In this document: one piece after another, positions 35,745-48,489 of the stretch | Layout: every line of letters starts with the position of its first letter | Numbering within the stretch: position 1 is the first letter of the stretch | Origin: Rhinopomastus cyanomelas | Taxonomy: Eukaryota; Chordata; Aves; Bucerotiformes; Rhinopomastidae | Assembly: GCA_013400115.1 (NCBI GenBank) | Contig: VXBP01002354.1 | Span: 992,001 to 1,056,000 of the forward strand | Reading direction: 5' to 3' | DNA: 64,000 nucleotides | The notes under the pieces: generated by a model | Database searches by the model: none | Told to the model about the DNA's origin: nothing | What the model saw: only the letters and a program-made list of their open reading frames with translations | Program-made: the position numbers and the translations under genes

Positions 35745-37608
35745 AGCTGGAGTAGCCAGACCATTCCTTGGGGCTTACAGACTACTCCTTCTCTGAGGAA
35801 CTTCTTCCTCCTCCCAACGTTAAATTCTCCAGGGTAGCGGTAATTGCTCCCAAGGATTCGGGGCTTGTGCCATCTGTACCATTTTGTCAGTATGGATTAG
35901 ACTTGTAGAAACCTGATTTTATCACAACTTTCTTGACTGCTAAATAACAAGGTGCTGGGAAGAGTTAGATATGTGCAGGATTTCCTGTAATTAAGTTTAT
36001 CGAGTTTATTGTCATTGATTTGTAGATAAATAAACATATGGCAACCTAGTGTGTCCTCTGATGGAACGTCAGCCCTTCCTAAGCCTCTGTTTATCTTGTG
36101 GGGCTGCTGCAGTTGCAGGGCTCGAAGTGGCAGAACCCAATCTTGATGGTAAAACTTTCTAGACAAACAGAAAGTAATAAAATACATGAAAGAACGGGGA
36201 AGTGACCTTGCTGATGCTTCTTCCTGACTCCTCTTGTCCTACGTCCACCTTGGATGCTCTCTGCTGTCGTGTTTTCTACAGGGGCTCAAATCCAAGGTTT
36301 CATTTCACTTCCAGTTAGCTGTTCAGCATTTAATAAAGGTCTGAGTCGGAGGGACTTGAGAGACTTAATTGCAGACAAACAGTGCTCCGTGCCGTAGTTT
36401 TCCTTTGTTGGTTTTATTAGTGGTCCCAGGTAAAGTCAGTGAAATCCAAGTGTTTGCCTTGCGAGGAGAGAGACCGTCGCGCTGCGACCCAAAAGCTCTG
36501 CACTAGTCCTGTAGTGGGTGTAACTGGGAAGGCTCTTCTTGGAGGTGAATTACGTGCTTGATCCTATTTTAAATCTTACCCGTCTGTTTGTTTCAACAGA
36601 TTTTATTTTGAGGCTTGAAAAGTTAATTGCAGGTAATTTTTAATTCTGCGTCTGAGTCTCTTGCTTTTAAGTGGCATTAAAACTCCTCTTGTCCTATTAA
36701 GGTCAGAATACGTGAGTGTTCCCACGTAGCTGTGGCCACACTGGTAATTTTTACATAGATCTATCTCCGTGAGCCAGACGGGCAGATCATTATCATGCAG
36801 CAGCATCCCCAGGAACAGGATCAAAAGGCAAGGCAGCATTTAACCACGAAAATACACACCCATTACACATATGAAAGAGACCCGAGGAGCTCTGCTTAGC
36901 AATTAGAGTCCCAGTGAGGGTCCTGCTGTTGTTGCTCTGCAGCCAAGACGTTGCTGAGCCTGACCTGGGCACTGCCTGCAGTGTGGAAGCGCATAAATAC
37001 GGGTGTAATAAAATAACCCGCGTTGGGCTGCCGGCAGACAAGCTGGCTGATAAGTCTTCTGTGCTAGGATACAGCTGCGGTGTGTTTGCATGGGAAGCTA
37101 GTTGTGCACGAAGAACAGTGGAGAACACAGTCAAAACTATTGTCTGCTGGTTGGTTGTGGGGAAGAACGTGTTTGTCTTGGATAAGCCTTCTGCTCGGGG
37201 TGGATGAGATCGGTGCTGTGCTTGCTTGTGTTGCTTTTGCATCCCAGAGCAAAGGGCAGAAGAGGGCGAGAACAACTCCAAGCTGGTGTGACGCCACGGG
37301 GGGTGGATCATAGTGGGGTCTGTTGCTTTGGTCCTTGTTCTTCACCAAAAATCTTAAAGGATAAACCCAAGGTACCCCCACTATGCAGGCGTATGTTGGC
37401 TTTTCAGTGCCGTGCAGCCTCCACTGAACCTTCCTGCAAGAAGTTGGCTGTGAAGAACAGTGCTCGGTGCCTTTAAACCGTCGCTTATCCTGTGGATATT
37501 ATTTGTCACTCCACTTTCTAGTGGATTCTTTGTCACGTATCTGCTCCTCAGGAGGCTTTATAGCTATGCTGCTTCAATCATACGAGCAATTTCTCTATTG
37601 AAAGAGCT
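35745..37608. other. Non-repeat DNA
   Basis: Contains the longest non-repeat open frame in the window (36793-37311, minus, 172 codons). It has no recognisable domain and overlaps several open plus-strand frames. Not called as a gene. Confidence 0.5.
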
Positions 37609-37767
37609 GTCAGGCACTGGAACAGGCTGCCCAGGGGGGTGGTTGAGTCCCCATCCCTGGAGGTGTTTAAGGGAAGGGTACATGCTCCATGGAAGGACAT
37701 GGTTTAGTGCTGGTGATAGGGTTAGGGTTAGGTCGGACTTGATCTTCCAGCTGAGACTGTTCTATGG
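37609..37767 (+). mobile_element. CR1 3' fragment, tail type D-like
   Basis: 'cactggaacaggctgcccag', 'gttgagtccccatccctgga', then 'gtcggacttgatcttccagc' and 'tgttctatgg'. The short 'agggttagggttagg' at 37718-37732 lies inside this element. Confidence 0.8.
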
Positions 37768-38123
37768 TAGTGTTGAAGGTGTTATTTGCTCTTCTGCTTC
37801 ATTCTTGCGGTGCGTGGTGGGTTATTCATGTGGGGTCTCCATTTGACTTTACATTATCTCCCATTGATCTGGGGTCCCATTGATCCGTGGCCCAGGCTTT
37901 GCTCGATATCCACCGGAGTAACGCGACTTCAGCAAAGCAATGTGATCTGTTAATGGTGCTGTGCTTGTCCAAGCTGGACAACATATCCAAACTTCCACTT
38001 TTATGGGATCACAGGCAGGACAGCATTAAAATAACTAATAAAGACATTTCTTTTTGTGAAAAATGAATTAATTATTAGGTAAATAACAGGGCTGGGTTTT
38101 TTATTTCTGACGCTGTAATCGTG
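37768..38123. other. Non-repeat DNA
   Basis: No feature is recognised between two CR1 copies. AT-rich at 38020-38110. Confidence 0.5.
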
Positions 38124-38386
38124 CAGGATAAGAGCAGTGTGTTCAAGCTGGGAAAGGAGAGGTTTAGGCTGGATGTTAGAACCAAGTTCTTCAATGTGAG
38201 GGTGGTTGACAGCTGGACTGGGCTGCCCAGGGAGGTGCTGGGGGCCCCATCCCTGCAGTCATTGAAGGTCAGGCTTGATGAGGCTCTGAGCGGCCTGACT
38301 GAGGTAGAGTTGTCCCTGTGTAGGAAGGTTGGACTAGATGGCCTCCAGAGGTCCCTTCCAGCCTAGAACATTCTATGATTCATGGA
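38124..38386 (+). mobile_element. CR1 LINE fragment, tail type C
   Basis: Plus-strand CR1 3' part with an open ORF2 C-terminal frame (38121-38366: FKLGKERFRLDVRTKFFNVR, then SWTGLPREVLGAPSLQSLKV). The tail reads 'ggcctccagaggtcccttcc', then 'agaacattctatgattcatg'. It is the sister subfamily of 837-1261. Confidence 0.94.
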
Positions 38387-40545
38387 CTTGTGTGGACCGG
38401 TAGCTGTTAGAAGACCTGCAGAGTCAATGTTTCTGTCTCTAATGTAGGCATCATCTTTCTCTGAAGAAATGTGGCATCTAGCAGCAGACATCCTCCTTGC
38501 TTTACCTGCAGTTCAATCTGGTTTTATTTCTGCTGCTCAGAAGACAAAAGGCTGAAGTTTGTAATTTCTAAAACTGCAGGCTAAAAATACTTCTCCTCCC
38601 AGAAATGATTTGTGCTGACATTTTACTATGTCATTTACCATTTACATTTTGCTGCGTAGCTGTGACGGAGATTTGCTGTTTGTCCGTAGCCGCTCTGTCG
38701 GAGATTTACTGAGATTTGCTTCCAAAATCCCAGATCCTTGAACCTGTTGTAGGGTTGGGGCTGCTTCAGCCGGGATAATTCAAGGTAAATAAACAACTCG
38801 AGCTTCACTATATTTCTCCACTATTCCCACTTTCTGCAGCAACACACCTCAGCCATCCTGAAACAGCATCACCCAGGGCCACAGTCTGGGTCTCTCCAGT
38901 GAAGGTATAGGTCCGGGGCCATCTGTAGCCATTGGAGAGTCCTACATTTCCATCTCCCTGCTGCAGTGGCCCGAGCAGTAGCAGAGCCAGCGCAGGTGTT
39001 TTACCAAGACCGGTGCTCCACTGGATTCATTTGGAGAAGGCAGCATTGTTCCAGCTGCACAACAGCTGGGAAACATCAGCAGGAGCTAAGGTCTATCTGT
39101 TCTCTTTCCTTTTTCTTTCATGTCAGCTGGCAAGGACAGGATGGGGCTGTACTTGCCAAGGACACTGGTTTCACAGTAATGAAAAGAAGAAGAGCAGAAC
39201 CTCCTCCAGAGCTTTGTAACCTCACTCCTGCACTTATTCTTGGTGTCTTTTGATTTCCCATTAAGGTTTCCCAGAAGCCTTTCTCTGAGGTGAGGTAGAG
39301 AAAGCACTTGCAGTAATAAACTGAAGTGTTGTAGAACATTCCCAGGCACTGGCACTTGATCTCAAAACCTGTTGAACTGCTGCGCCGGTCACAGTCGCCA
39401 TGCAGCAGAAGCATCGTGGTTTGGGGCCACGGAGTAAGGCGTCCTGTCGTGCGGTTTTCCGTGTTCAGAGCCCGACTGAAAGTCTTTGGCTACTGACACT
39501 TCAGTGTTAACTATTCCCATTCTAGATAGCCTTGTCCTTGCCCCCCACCTGGAATTCTGAGCTTCTCCAGAGCGAGTGCGGTGGACACTGGCTTTGTGAT
39601 TCATAACCGCCGTAAAGCCACCGCTGCAAACCCTGTCGTGCGCGGCACTTTGGTGTGTGTTGGAAACCTGATGGAATCCATGTGGATTTCATACTTCGGG
39701 TGGTGCTACCTGCCGACACGACATCCCAGAAATGCTTTAATTGCCCAACAGACGACAGCCACCGAGTGGCGTCTCTCACAGCGCCAAAGTGCTGCCCCTA
39801 CAACTCGCCGTACGGTCGGTTTGGCAGGAATTTATCCTTAGCTGTAGCCTGCTCTTGCAGCGCGAATGGGGCCAAAGACAGGACGCTGCGGGATGGGCCA
39901 GCTGCCGTCAATCTTACTAATTAGCCGCTGCCATCAAGGATGTCTTTAACGCACTAAATAAATACACGTGACTCTGGGAACTAGACCTGCGCCTAGTGCG
40001 GGGCAAAAGCCTCAGCTAATTCTAATTTTGGGTTGTTCTTCTACTCTGTTATTTTGTTCTTTCAATCTAAATATTTTAAGTGATTTCTCAGGGCTGTGTG
40101 AGGTCCACAGGAGGAAGTCTATAGCTTTCATCTTGATTTATAGAGACGATGATAAAAGTTTAGTCTCACAGCTTGTTGCCCATTTCTCTGCTAGATTGTT
40201 GCCTACAGCATATGTTCAAAGACAGGTTGCCCATAGTTGAATGTAGCTTTATTTCAGTAAACATAGCCTACAGTAGAAACATATTGAATTTAGGCTAAAC
40301 TTGCAGAGAGATTGGAAGGAAAACACCGAGTACAGTGTTGGGCTGCAATTAACTCTCTTCTAACATTTATAAGCCCGCGTGGCTGTGCCGGAGGGGTAGC
40401 AGCGGATGGGGCTCCGTCCTGCTTTGGGTGCCCGCGGTGGTCGTGGCTCAGGGCGTACAGAACCAAACTCTTGTCGTTTGTTTCGTACGAACGTGCCTTC
40501 CTGGGAATCAATTTCCTGTGTGTCTCAGGAACCTGTATCTCTCAG
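38387..40545. other. Non-repeat DNA, no CR1
   Basis: No transposon is recognised. A minus-strand frame at 39118-39414 is cysteine-rich (CDRRSSSTGFEIKCQC..YYCKC), but I do not know it as a family and it is contradicted by open frames on the other strand. The segment 39550-39900 is CpG-richer than its surroundings. Confidence 0.45.
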
Positions 40546-40628
40546 ATATCACAGAGAATGGTTTCTGTGCGAGTTTTTCATGCTGTGGAGCAGAAACTAT
40601 ATGAAGCTGCAGATGAATTATTCCCCAG
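40546..40628 (+). other. Weak candidate exon (83 bp)
   Basis: The segment is preceded by 'tctctcag' (acceptor-like) and followed by 'ccccag|gtgatgaag' (donor-like). It is open throughout in one frame, encoding residues such as VSVRVFHAVEQKLYEAADEL, an amphipathic-looking stretch. It lies in a larger open frame 40312-40632. I do not recognise the protein, the polypyrimidine tract is weak, and another frame (40406-40837, 143 codons) is also open here, so this may be chance. Confidence 0.15.
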
Positions 40629-41929
40629 GTGATGAAGAAGCCTGGTGCTCCATGCTCCCTCAGAAGCTCAGGAAGCAGTGTAATACAGCCATCACTGCGA
40701 AGTACCCATCGCTGTTGGGTGTAGCCAGTGCACAGATGGACTTCTACGCGGAACACGTTTACACGCCGGGTTTTGCACCCATGCTCTACGCGCACGGTTG
40801 TGTTAATTACAGCAATGGGACTAGTTACTTCTGTTGACCTTCAACGTGAATGAATAATCACACGAATGTGTTTATCTGCTAGTGAGTGATTACTGGAGGA
40901 TGATGGCCTCACGTTTCCCAAATTACTCTGCTACAGCAGACGGGCAATTACTTGCGCAGCCCTGCCCACGGGTGGGAGCCCACCCTGTCAGAGTGACTGC
41001 AGTGCCGAAACCCAGATCTCTCTCCCTGTTAATTACTTGGTGATGAAGGGACAGTGCTGGGGTTTTCTCCGTGTCGCTGAGATAGGGCTGTACAAAGAGC
41101 CGTGGGAAGCTGCATTTCCAGCACTAATGATGGAAGTACCTGTCACTGGCACCGGGGACAGAGAGCAAACAGATCTGCACTGAAAGAGGAGAAACGCTCG
41201 GCAGCAATGCCTCGCATCGGATGGAAAATGCGGCTACTTAATTGAGGCAGAATAAAGAGGAGGATATTACTAGAGCAACATGGAGAAGCAGTGGTTCATT
41301 AGGATCATCATCCATAACCTGCCTGTCACACACCCCTTGTTGAGACCAGATTGTGTGCTGTAGGAAAGTTGAGATGAATCTGCTCCTTCTGTTGTCGTAC
41401 TCGCTGGAGTGGCAGATTAAGATTCTATATTTGGTGTCTAATTTCCAAATTAGCAGTTTTCATCAAAACACGTTTACTGCTGTCACAGAAGCACAAGCTG
41501 GGATGCGCACGGTCTCTCAGAGTGACACGTAATTGTGAGGCGCTGAGGACATGCCTCTGCGCTCGCTGAACGAGGTGGGAGCAGTTCTTGTCCTCTCCAA
41601 GCACACCGGCCAGCTCATCTTCGTGCGCGTGTGGCTAGCACGTTCTTTGGCAGTTAAAGTACTGGGAGCCTGTATTTTTTGTAATCATCGACTGCCGAGT
41701 GGCCAAAGGATTTTTCATAATTTAATAATTCTCTTCTTCTGAAAGGTTTGTTCCCATCCCTGCTAAGCAGGAAGGCTTAGCTTGTGTTTTATGTTTCTAG
41801 CTGCTGAAGAGTAGAAGAAAGGGTTTTTTCAAACTATGCTGAAAAAATTTACTCTGTCCAGCCATGCAAGGGCTGAAGGTTAGAGAAACTCACAGAAAAG
41901 TTCCAGCAGCTGCATCGGAGTGGGTCATC
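40629..41929. other. Non-repeat DNA
   Basis: Apart from the candidate exon immediately upstream, I see no repeat or gene. The 40406-40837 frame ends here without any known domain. Confidence 0.5.
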
Positions 41930-41982
41930 TGGTTGGGGGAGATGACAGCCAGAGGTCCCTTCCAACCTCCACCGTCCTCTGA
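41930..41982 (+). mobile_element. Probable CR1 tail remnant
   Basis: 'gttgggggagatgacagcca' then 'gaggtcccttccaacctcca' resembles a CR1 3' terminus with the final 'gattctatga' lost or mutated. Confidence 0.55.
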
Positions 41983-44142
41983 GTGCTATCGTTTTCCTTC
42001 CTGAAGCTGTGGTCGCTGTAGATTTACCCTCTCGGTTCTGTAGAGAGTGAGTTTGAATTGACCCGCGTTCTTCAAATTCGCCTTTTCAAACTTTCTTTGC
42101 CCAATATTTTAAAATGTTTTCTCCTTCACACGTGCCCGGGCAGTGAAGGACCATGTCTGGTTCCCAGTTGAACAGATAAAACGGTTAACTCTCTTAACAA
42201 GCTGTTGCCTATTTAAAAACTTACTACGCATGGTCAGACAGAATTATTTTGAACTTCGCATCTTCTCTTCCTCGTTCCCTTGTTTTACCTGAGCAGGGAG
42301 GTCGCTCACGATACGCAACCGGCTCTTTGCTCAGCGCGGTTTGTTAAAGAAGGATCTCGCAGTCTGGGAAAGGACTCGTAATTGCTCCTTCGGATTTCCT
42401 TAGATATGTTAAAATAATTCCTCGGGGAGTCTTTGATATCCTGACACTTCGTGTTAGTGCAGTGTGTTTGCCAAAACTACTCTTTGTCAGAGAGGCTGCA
42501 GAGCTTTCTTCTGCTCGCCTCTTGAAGCTGCACGGCACACGGGTGCCTACGGTGAGAAAACGGGATAAAGAAGTGGTGTAAATGTAATTACTGTCAGCTG
42601 CGTGGTGCAACAACTTGAAAAGAGTTCTCATCAAACAGTGGAGGAGCGGGCAGTCACTCAGAGGGAGTTGGTAAATATTAGATTTTCATTAAAACACCTA
42701 GGCTCCACACTGCAGAGCTCCTTGAAGGAGCTCCAGCTGGAGACGCCTCGAGTGCTCCTGCGAAGATGAAGTTGTTGCAGGCTGGGGCTACGCAGCCCTG
42801 GGTGGGGAAGTGATGCCGACAGAGGTTTCGCAGTGTCTGTGGGACTCCTTCAGTCACAGCAGTGGCCTATTATCTCCATACAGCAGTAGAGCTGCAAACA
42901 GTCTTTCAGCCCTGGAAAAGCCAACGCAGTCAGGCTGTCCTTTCCTTTTCTCCAGCACAGCCCTCTTACCTGCAGCTCCCAGACACGTAGAGCAGCACCA
43001 GAATAAATCACAGCGATTTCATTCCGCCCTTACAAACTGTTGTCCAAACCGTCAGCACCTCGCAGCTATTAGTAGTAAGTAAACTAGCTTTTGCAAAACA
43101 TGAGCAGCTCGATCATTTATCTTAAGCCCCGATGTATCTTGTTGTTGTATTTAAAGGTGAGATATAATATTAAGGGAAAATAGGAATTGCTTCCCTGAGG
43201 AGATGTTACTGCTATTGACGTGATCAGACTGATGTAGGGTGAAAGAAATGCCTGGCTTAATGAAATTTAAAAGAAATGAGATAAACAGATGAATCAGAGG
43301 CTTCCAAACCACTAGTAACTCTGAAGAATGAGCAAAAAATGCCCAGCCTCCAGGTGGAATGTGCAGGGCACCACAGAACCTGTAAACTCGCCAGGGAACG
43401 GTCTTCTGAAGAGGATGAGAATGTGGAAGTGCCTGTGGGAGAGGTGGGCACTTGATTATGTTAAATGGCTTTGGAGTGATGCAGGTGAAAGGTGATGAGA
43501 GAAGAGACCAGATCAGATGAGAGGGGAGGAGCAGAGTTGTGTGGAACCTCCAAGGTGAAGGCAGTGATGCTGGACTGTAATTTAAAATCTAATATTTTGA
43601 GGTAAATGTAATTAAAAGAGACTTTCTGTACTTCTTAATAAGTGGGACATTGCTATGCAAGCAGCAGGCTCTGGTTTGAAAGCAATTCTCTGGTCTTGAG
43701 GCTTGCCGAAGGAGTAAACGTGAAGTGGGCCAGAGCTAAAGGGCTGCAGGATCCAAATACAGCTGGAACTTAAAATAATTGTTCATTTCCAATTCTGGTT
43801 TAGAGCTCGTGGTCTTCGAGGGATTTGCTGCTGGCTGACTGCTCAGCCTTTATGCTTGTCATAATGTCTCATTTCTGAGGGGCCTGGTTGTCTGTTCTGC
43901 TCCAGGTCTCAGATCATTTTTGCCAGGCTTGGGTCTGGGAAATCACTGTTCCTGGATCAGGCTGATGGGGTGATGGATCGTGACAGTCACACGGCTCGAT
44001 TCGGGTGGATTTTGGCTGTTAAAGTAGTTCAAAATCTAGCAGCAACTTTGCTTTTATTGTGTGGGGACAGAAATCACTGTATTCATTTAGGATGAATGAG
44101 ACCATAGGGTGTCTAATGGTCTTCTCTGTTTCTTCCCTCTAG
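41983..44142. other. Non-repeat DNA
   Basis: No repeat or gene is recognised. A short palindrome (gagctccttgaaggagctc, 42715-42733) is present. Frames are at most 96 codons. Confidence 0.5.
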
Positions 44143-44177
44143 GAGTCCCTGCTTGCCGCGTGGACGACCAGAGAAAG
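44143..44177 (+). other. Weak candidate micro-exon (35 bp)
   Basis: A good acceptor-like sequence (ttctctgtttcttccctctag, 44122-44142) and a donor-like 'aaag|gtagga' bracket 35 bp that are open in all forward frames. Possible peptides are GVPACRVDDQRK or ESLLAAWTTREK depending on phase. I recognise neither. Splice-like pairs arise by chance in 64 kb, so this is only a lead. Confidence 0.15.
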
Positions 44178-45337
44178 GTAGGAAAGGCGTTTTGTTCACT
44201 CCTCTTTGTCTGACCCTGCGTCTCGGGCTCAAAGCACAACTTTCCTCAGAAAACGTCTCCCAAGTTGATGTGAAGCAACAGGTCACTAACCAGCTGAAGA
44301 CCTGTCAGACTGCTCTGGTGCTTTTCCAGCCCAGGCTCGGGACTGTTGTGGTTTTTGCCTGTTTTGTGTAACCTTCCATGTAACTCCGGAGTCTGTTCCT
44401 CCGTGTGATAAACTTCGGCGGGTGCAATGGCTTCGTTTTGATAGCGCTTCAGCAGTTAGTGTCTTTGGCAGAAAGGAGAGAGAGAACAGATCAGGTGTTA
44501 TATTGACTTAAGTCTCCCACTTCTTCCCGCTCTGTCTTGAGAGACGTGTCAAAGCAGGTGTTTGGATGCTGATGCATTACACTGGGCTGTGTAGCACTTA
44601 CTCTCTGTGTCTGATGTGATGGCCAGTGAAACGGACATTCCTGAAGCGATGCATTCACTGGGGAAGCCCAGCTGAACCATGATGCAGTGACACCAGGACA
44701 GATATCATCTACTCATTGTTTTGTAGATCTCCATCTCTGTTTATATCTGCCTGTTGTGTTTTCTCCTTGGGCAGATGCCCTATCAAGCAGGGTGGGGAGC
44801 TGGGGTCAAATGCTGGTTTATTTTGCAATGTGTAGCAGAGCCTTTGCTGCTAACAGCTCTATAAATAATAATTTCAACGATGCAGGTGTGAATAATTCTT
44901 GGTAAGGTTTGTGATTGTGTGTTGGGCACAAAAGCTTCATCGCCCAGTGATACCTTCTGTAAAGCTAGGACAGACTGCACCGGATTCTTTCAGTGCTTGA
45001 GGTCTCTTCCTCCAGACACAATGGAAAAGAAGAGATGGGCCAAGTTTTGTCTGGCTCTGCAGAAGTGTGTTGGTAATGGGGTAGAGCTTTCTTGACCACA
45101 GACTGAGCACAGAGCAAGGGGAGTTCTGGAGGTATGGCAGAGGAAGAGGAGTGAGGATTCTGCAGTAATATGAGGTCTCTGGGTAACCGAGTAACTGGAG
45201 GAGCCCAAAATTCTGACTGTGGATACTGAAGGCATGAGCTTAATGAAGGCATCATAGGCAGTGACAGTGACATAAAAGACAACCATATGTTATCAAGCAG
45301 CCTGAGTTAAGTTTAGTTTGTTTTCATTGCAACTATA
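44178..45337. other. Non-repeat DNA
   Basis: No repeat or gene is recognised. Two overlapping minus frames at 44965-45286 (about 100 codons) have no known motif. Confidence 0.5.
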
Positions 45338-45733
45338 TCACAGAACATTAGGGACTGGAAGGGACCACAAAAAATCGTCTAGTCCAGTTCCCCCCCCACC
45401 CCGGCCACAACAGGATCCCCTAGACCAAGTGGCTTAGGAATATGTCCAGGCAGGTCTTAAACATCTCCAGAGAAGGAGACTCCACAACCCCCCTGGGCAG
45501 CCCCTGCCAGGGCTCTGGCACCCTCACTGGGAACAAGGTCCTTCTCACACTGATGTGGAACCTCCTCTGCTCCAGCTCACACCCGCTGCCCCTTGTCCTG
45601 TCACTGGGTGCCCCTAGGCAGAGCCTGGCTCCATCCTCCTGACATCCACACTTCATGGGGCCACCCCTCAGTCTCCTTTCTCCCAGCTCAAGAGCCCCAG
45701 CTCCCCCAGCCTTTCCTCATAGGGGAAATGTTC
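45338..45733 (-). mobile_element. CR1 LINE fragment, tail type A
   Basis: Minus-strand CR1 3' part with its tail at the low coordinate ('tcacagaacattagggactg'). It carries an eight-base C run (45390-45397) in the tail. The frame at 45420-45656 keeps the ORF2 C-terminal GSGCELEQRRFHISVRRTLF and RVPEPWQGLPRG blocks. Substitutions such as EPW for EHW are shared with 59281-59612, which suggests a common source lineage. Confidence 0.94.
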
Positions 45734-47865
45734 TGCTCAGGGGTTTCCATCCCATCACTATTGAAATTTTTCATAGTAACACCCATGTCTGCTGTCTGAT
45801 TGTTCTGAGAGGTTCAGGGGCATCATTTGTGTAGCTCTTCTTTTGGAAACCATTGGAAAGTGAGAGAATCCTCCTTTAAATTGATTAAAAGGAAACACCT
45901 CTGGTGCATTTTCAGGGCTTTGCACTGTGTGAGAGGAAGAGAATGTCCGTTTTATTCAGTCCTCAGACTTAGACTGGCCCTCAAAATCAGCAAAGCAAAG
46001 CTGGGAACCAGGAGCAGACAATTCTGCAGGGCTGCAGTGTAGATGGTGGCTGTTAGCCAAGATCCTTGCCTGGGAAGCTCAAGCACAAACACGTAAGGCA
46101 CCCATTCACATCTAGTGGCCTCTGTTCAGACGCCCTCCCCTGCCAGCCACTGCTTTTACCAGAGCAGCGTGGCTGTTTAGGTTGTGCCATAGTGTTTTGG
46201 TTTGACTGGAGCAGGTTGGTAAACAGCTGAGCTGTGATAATCACAACAGTTTGGTTGGGTTTATTTCCTCCTTGGGACAGCCTGTGTAACTGAGTTTGTA
46301 CTGCCTGCTCCCAGGGCAAATGCTTTGGGGCTGGAAATACTGTCCTGAAGACAACTTTGCATTAAGGTTTTGTGGGTTTTATCTTCGCATTCCTGCGCCT
46401 TTCCCACTGCTGCTTCTCTCGCTCCCTTCTGCTCTGCTCATGGGAATGACTCACAATGAGGTGGTGTTGTTGGGACAAAGAGTGTGCCATTAAAAAGCGC
46501 TGGTGCGGGGAGTTTATTGTACGTGGAGGAACTTGAGAACAAACTTCTGTGCTCGGATAAGCCTCAACATCCTGCTCAGCCCCCTTCTAGCCCCGGCACA
46601 CGCTCAGCTTCCGTGAAGGCGCAGTCCCGTCGTGTTGGGTTCTGTGCTGGTGTTTTGGGTCTCACAGGTTAGTCAGAGCTGTCCAGGGGACAGCCATGGT
46701 GTTGTCTTTCTGCTTTTGCTGGGTTCAGTTTGAGTAGTCAGGAGAGCCAGGCAAAAGCAGACACGCTGCGGAGGGCTGCACGGAAGGGGTGAAGGCAAGT
46801 GCCCAGTGCTCTCAGCTTGGGCTCTTCGGTGAGATCGACTCGGCTGCACGACAGCTGGTGCAAACGTCACTTGAGTGTGTCCCCCCATTTCATTGCTTAC
46901 CGGGCAAGCTCCAGCCCCTGCTGTTTGTCTGCCCTGAGCAGCTCGGAGTGTAGCTCGGAGGAAGACAGGATCTGCTCTCTTCTCGCGTGTTCTACTTTCA
47001 GTAATTCCTCCAGCCTTCCGCACGTTCCTTTGTCATCCCACGTACGCCGGGCGATGGTGAGACGCACTTCCTTCAGCGCGCGTCTGCTCTTTTAACCATC
47101 CATGAGAGTGACACAGACACATAAAATGTGGCAGTTCAGGCTCCAGAATGAACTACGAAATAAAAAACAACTGTCTGAGGGAAAATTAGTCCTATGCAGA
47201 GGGACCCATTACAGTTACCTCACACATCAAGCCTTTGTTCTGAGCATGTGTGACTGGAAGTGCAAAGCCAGGCTGTCAGAATTTGTTTAGCTGATGATTC
47301 GAACTTGTTAAAATTTTAACCATGACTCCTTTTGTTGTGCTTCAAAGGACCTGTAATGCTCTTTACACTAATTTGTCTTATATTCCTGAAGATACTCTTT
47401 TTTTGTTATTCTTTGGGCACTGAAGTGACTGCTTGGCAAATAGTGTTTATACGTGATTCTGATTTCAAGCGTGGGGTTCAGCGTGAAAGGCATCCCCGTA
47501 AAATTCATAGCTCCTGCACAAGCACTTTCTCGTGACCCGCCGAGACACGGGGCACAAATCAAGTGTGAAAACAACTTGACGGCAGGCTGTGAGATGGGAG
47601 TGCTGAAATCCATCCCAGTTCGTGCTGTCAGGGACGCACACGTTCAAAAGTCCTTTGTGACGTACAGTGCTAGGCTGAAACGCAGAGAGTGTGCTCGAAC
47701 GTGAGACTTTGGAGCTGTTGTCTGGGATGAACTTGAAAATAGTCCTAAAACTACTGTGTGTGGACCCGTGACTCGCACTGGTGGAACGTTTTCTGGGAAA
47801 TCATCTGGTTACAAAATGTGGGTGTTGGCCCCTGCCATGGGGCGACGGTGATGCTTAACTTTGTC
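45734..47865. other. Non-repeat DNA
   Basis: A small CpG-richer patch lies at 47035-47090 (cacgtacgccgggcgatgg, cagcgcgcgtc). A 116-codon minus frame (46673-47023) has no known domain. Confidence 0.5.
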
Positions 47866-48065
47866 ATGGAAAGGGTCCTCAGGTCGTGGGACAGGTGGCC
47901 CAGGGATGCAGTCGAATTGCCACCCCGGATGTGCTTCAAGGCCATGTAGATATGGAGCTTGGGGACAGGGTGTAGTGGTGGCCTTGGGACAGCTGGGTTA
48001 ACGGTTGGGCTCAATGAGCTTGAAGAGTTTTTCCAATCTAAATGATGCTTCAACTTTATGAATCT
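47866..48065 (+). mobile_element. CR1 fragment, tail type D, old
   Basis: 'aaagggtcctcaggtcgtgg', 'ggcccagggatgcag', 'cttggggacagggtgtagtg', then 'cggttgggctcaatgagctt' and 'ttccaatctaaatgatgctt'. It is diverged, comparable to 28396-28736. Confidence 0.82.
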
Positions 48066-48489
48066 GTGTCTCACTGGATGTATTTTTCAAATTCCCATTG
48101 GTTGCCAGTGCCCAATAGGGACCTTCTGAATCAGCTTTCCCCTCCTTGACATGGTGACAGCTGGGTTCCTCTGCTTCTGTGAGGCTTGAAATTGTCCTCC
48201 CGGTCTGTCTCTTTATAGCAGAAATTTTGTCATGGCAGTTACAAGGGAGCATATGGAGGCAGCAGCCTCTTGGGTATCGGAAGCTGCAGCATCAGAACAA
48301 GCCACCGTCGTAGACTAGACGCAGGGTGCCTCCTTGTTGAGAAGTGTGCTGCGTGTGCAGTTATCTGTGCAAAACCAGGGGATCCCTAGCTCTCTGCCCA
48401 GACTGGAAATGCACACTCAAGTGCGTGGGCAGCCCAGGATCCCTTGATTTCTTTTTGATTAACATCATGCTCCAGCGCATCCATCTGCC
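48066..48489. other. Non-repeat DNA
   Basis: No feature is recognised. Confidence 0.5.

Noticed and set aside
36793..37311. 172-codon minus-strand open frame, the longest outside repeats
   Set aside because: No recognisable domain, overlapping open frames on the other strand, and composition that looks random. Frames this long occur by chance in 64 kb of moderately GC-rich DNA.
37718..37732. Telomere-like 'agggttagggttagg'
   Set aside because: Only about two hexamers, and they lie within a CR1 fragment whose sequence naturally resembles this. Not an interstitial telomere array.
42715..42733. Palindrome gagctccttgaaggagctc
   Set aside because: A 19-bp near-palindrome with no spacer context; expected by chance at this scale.
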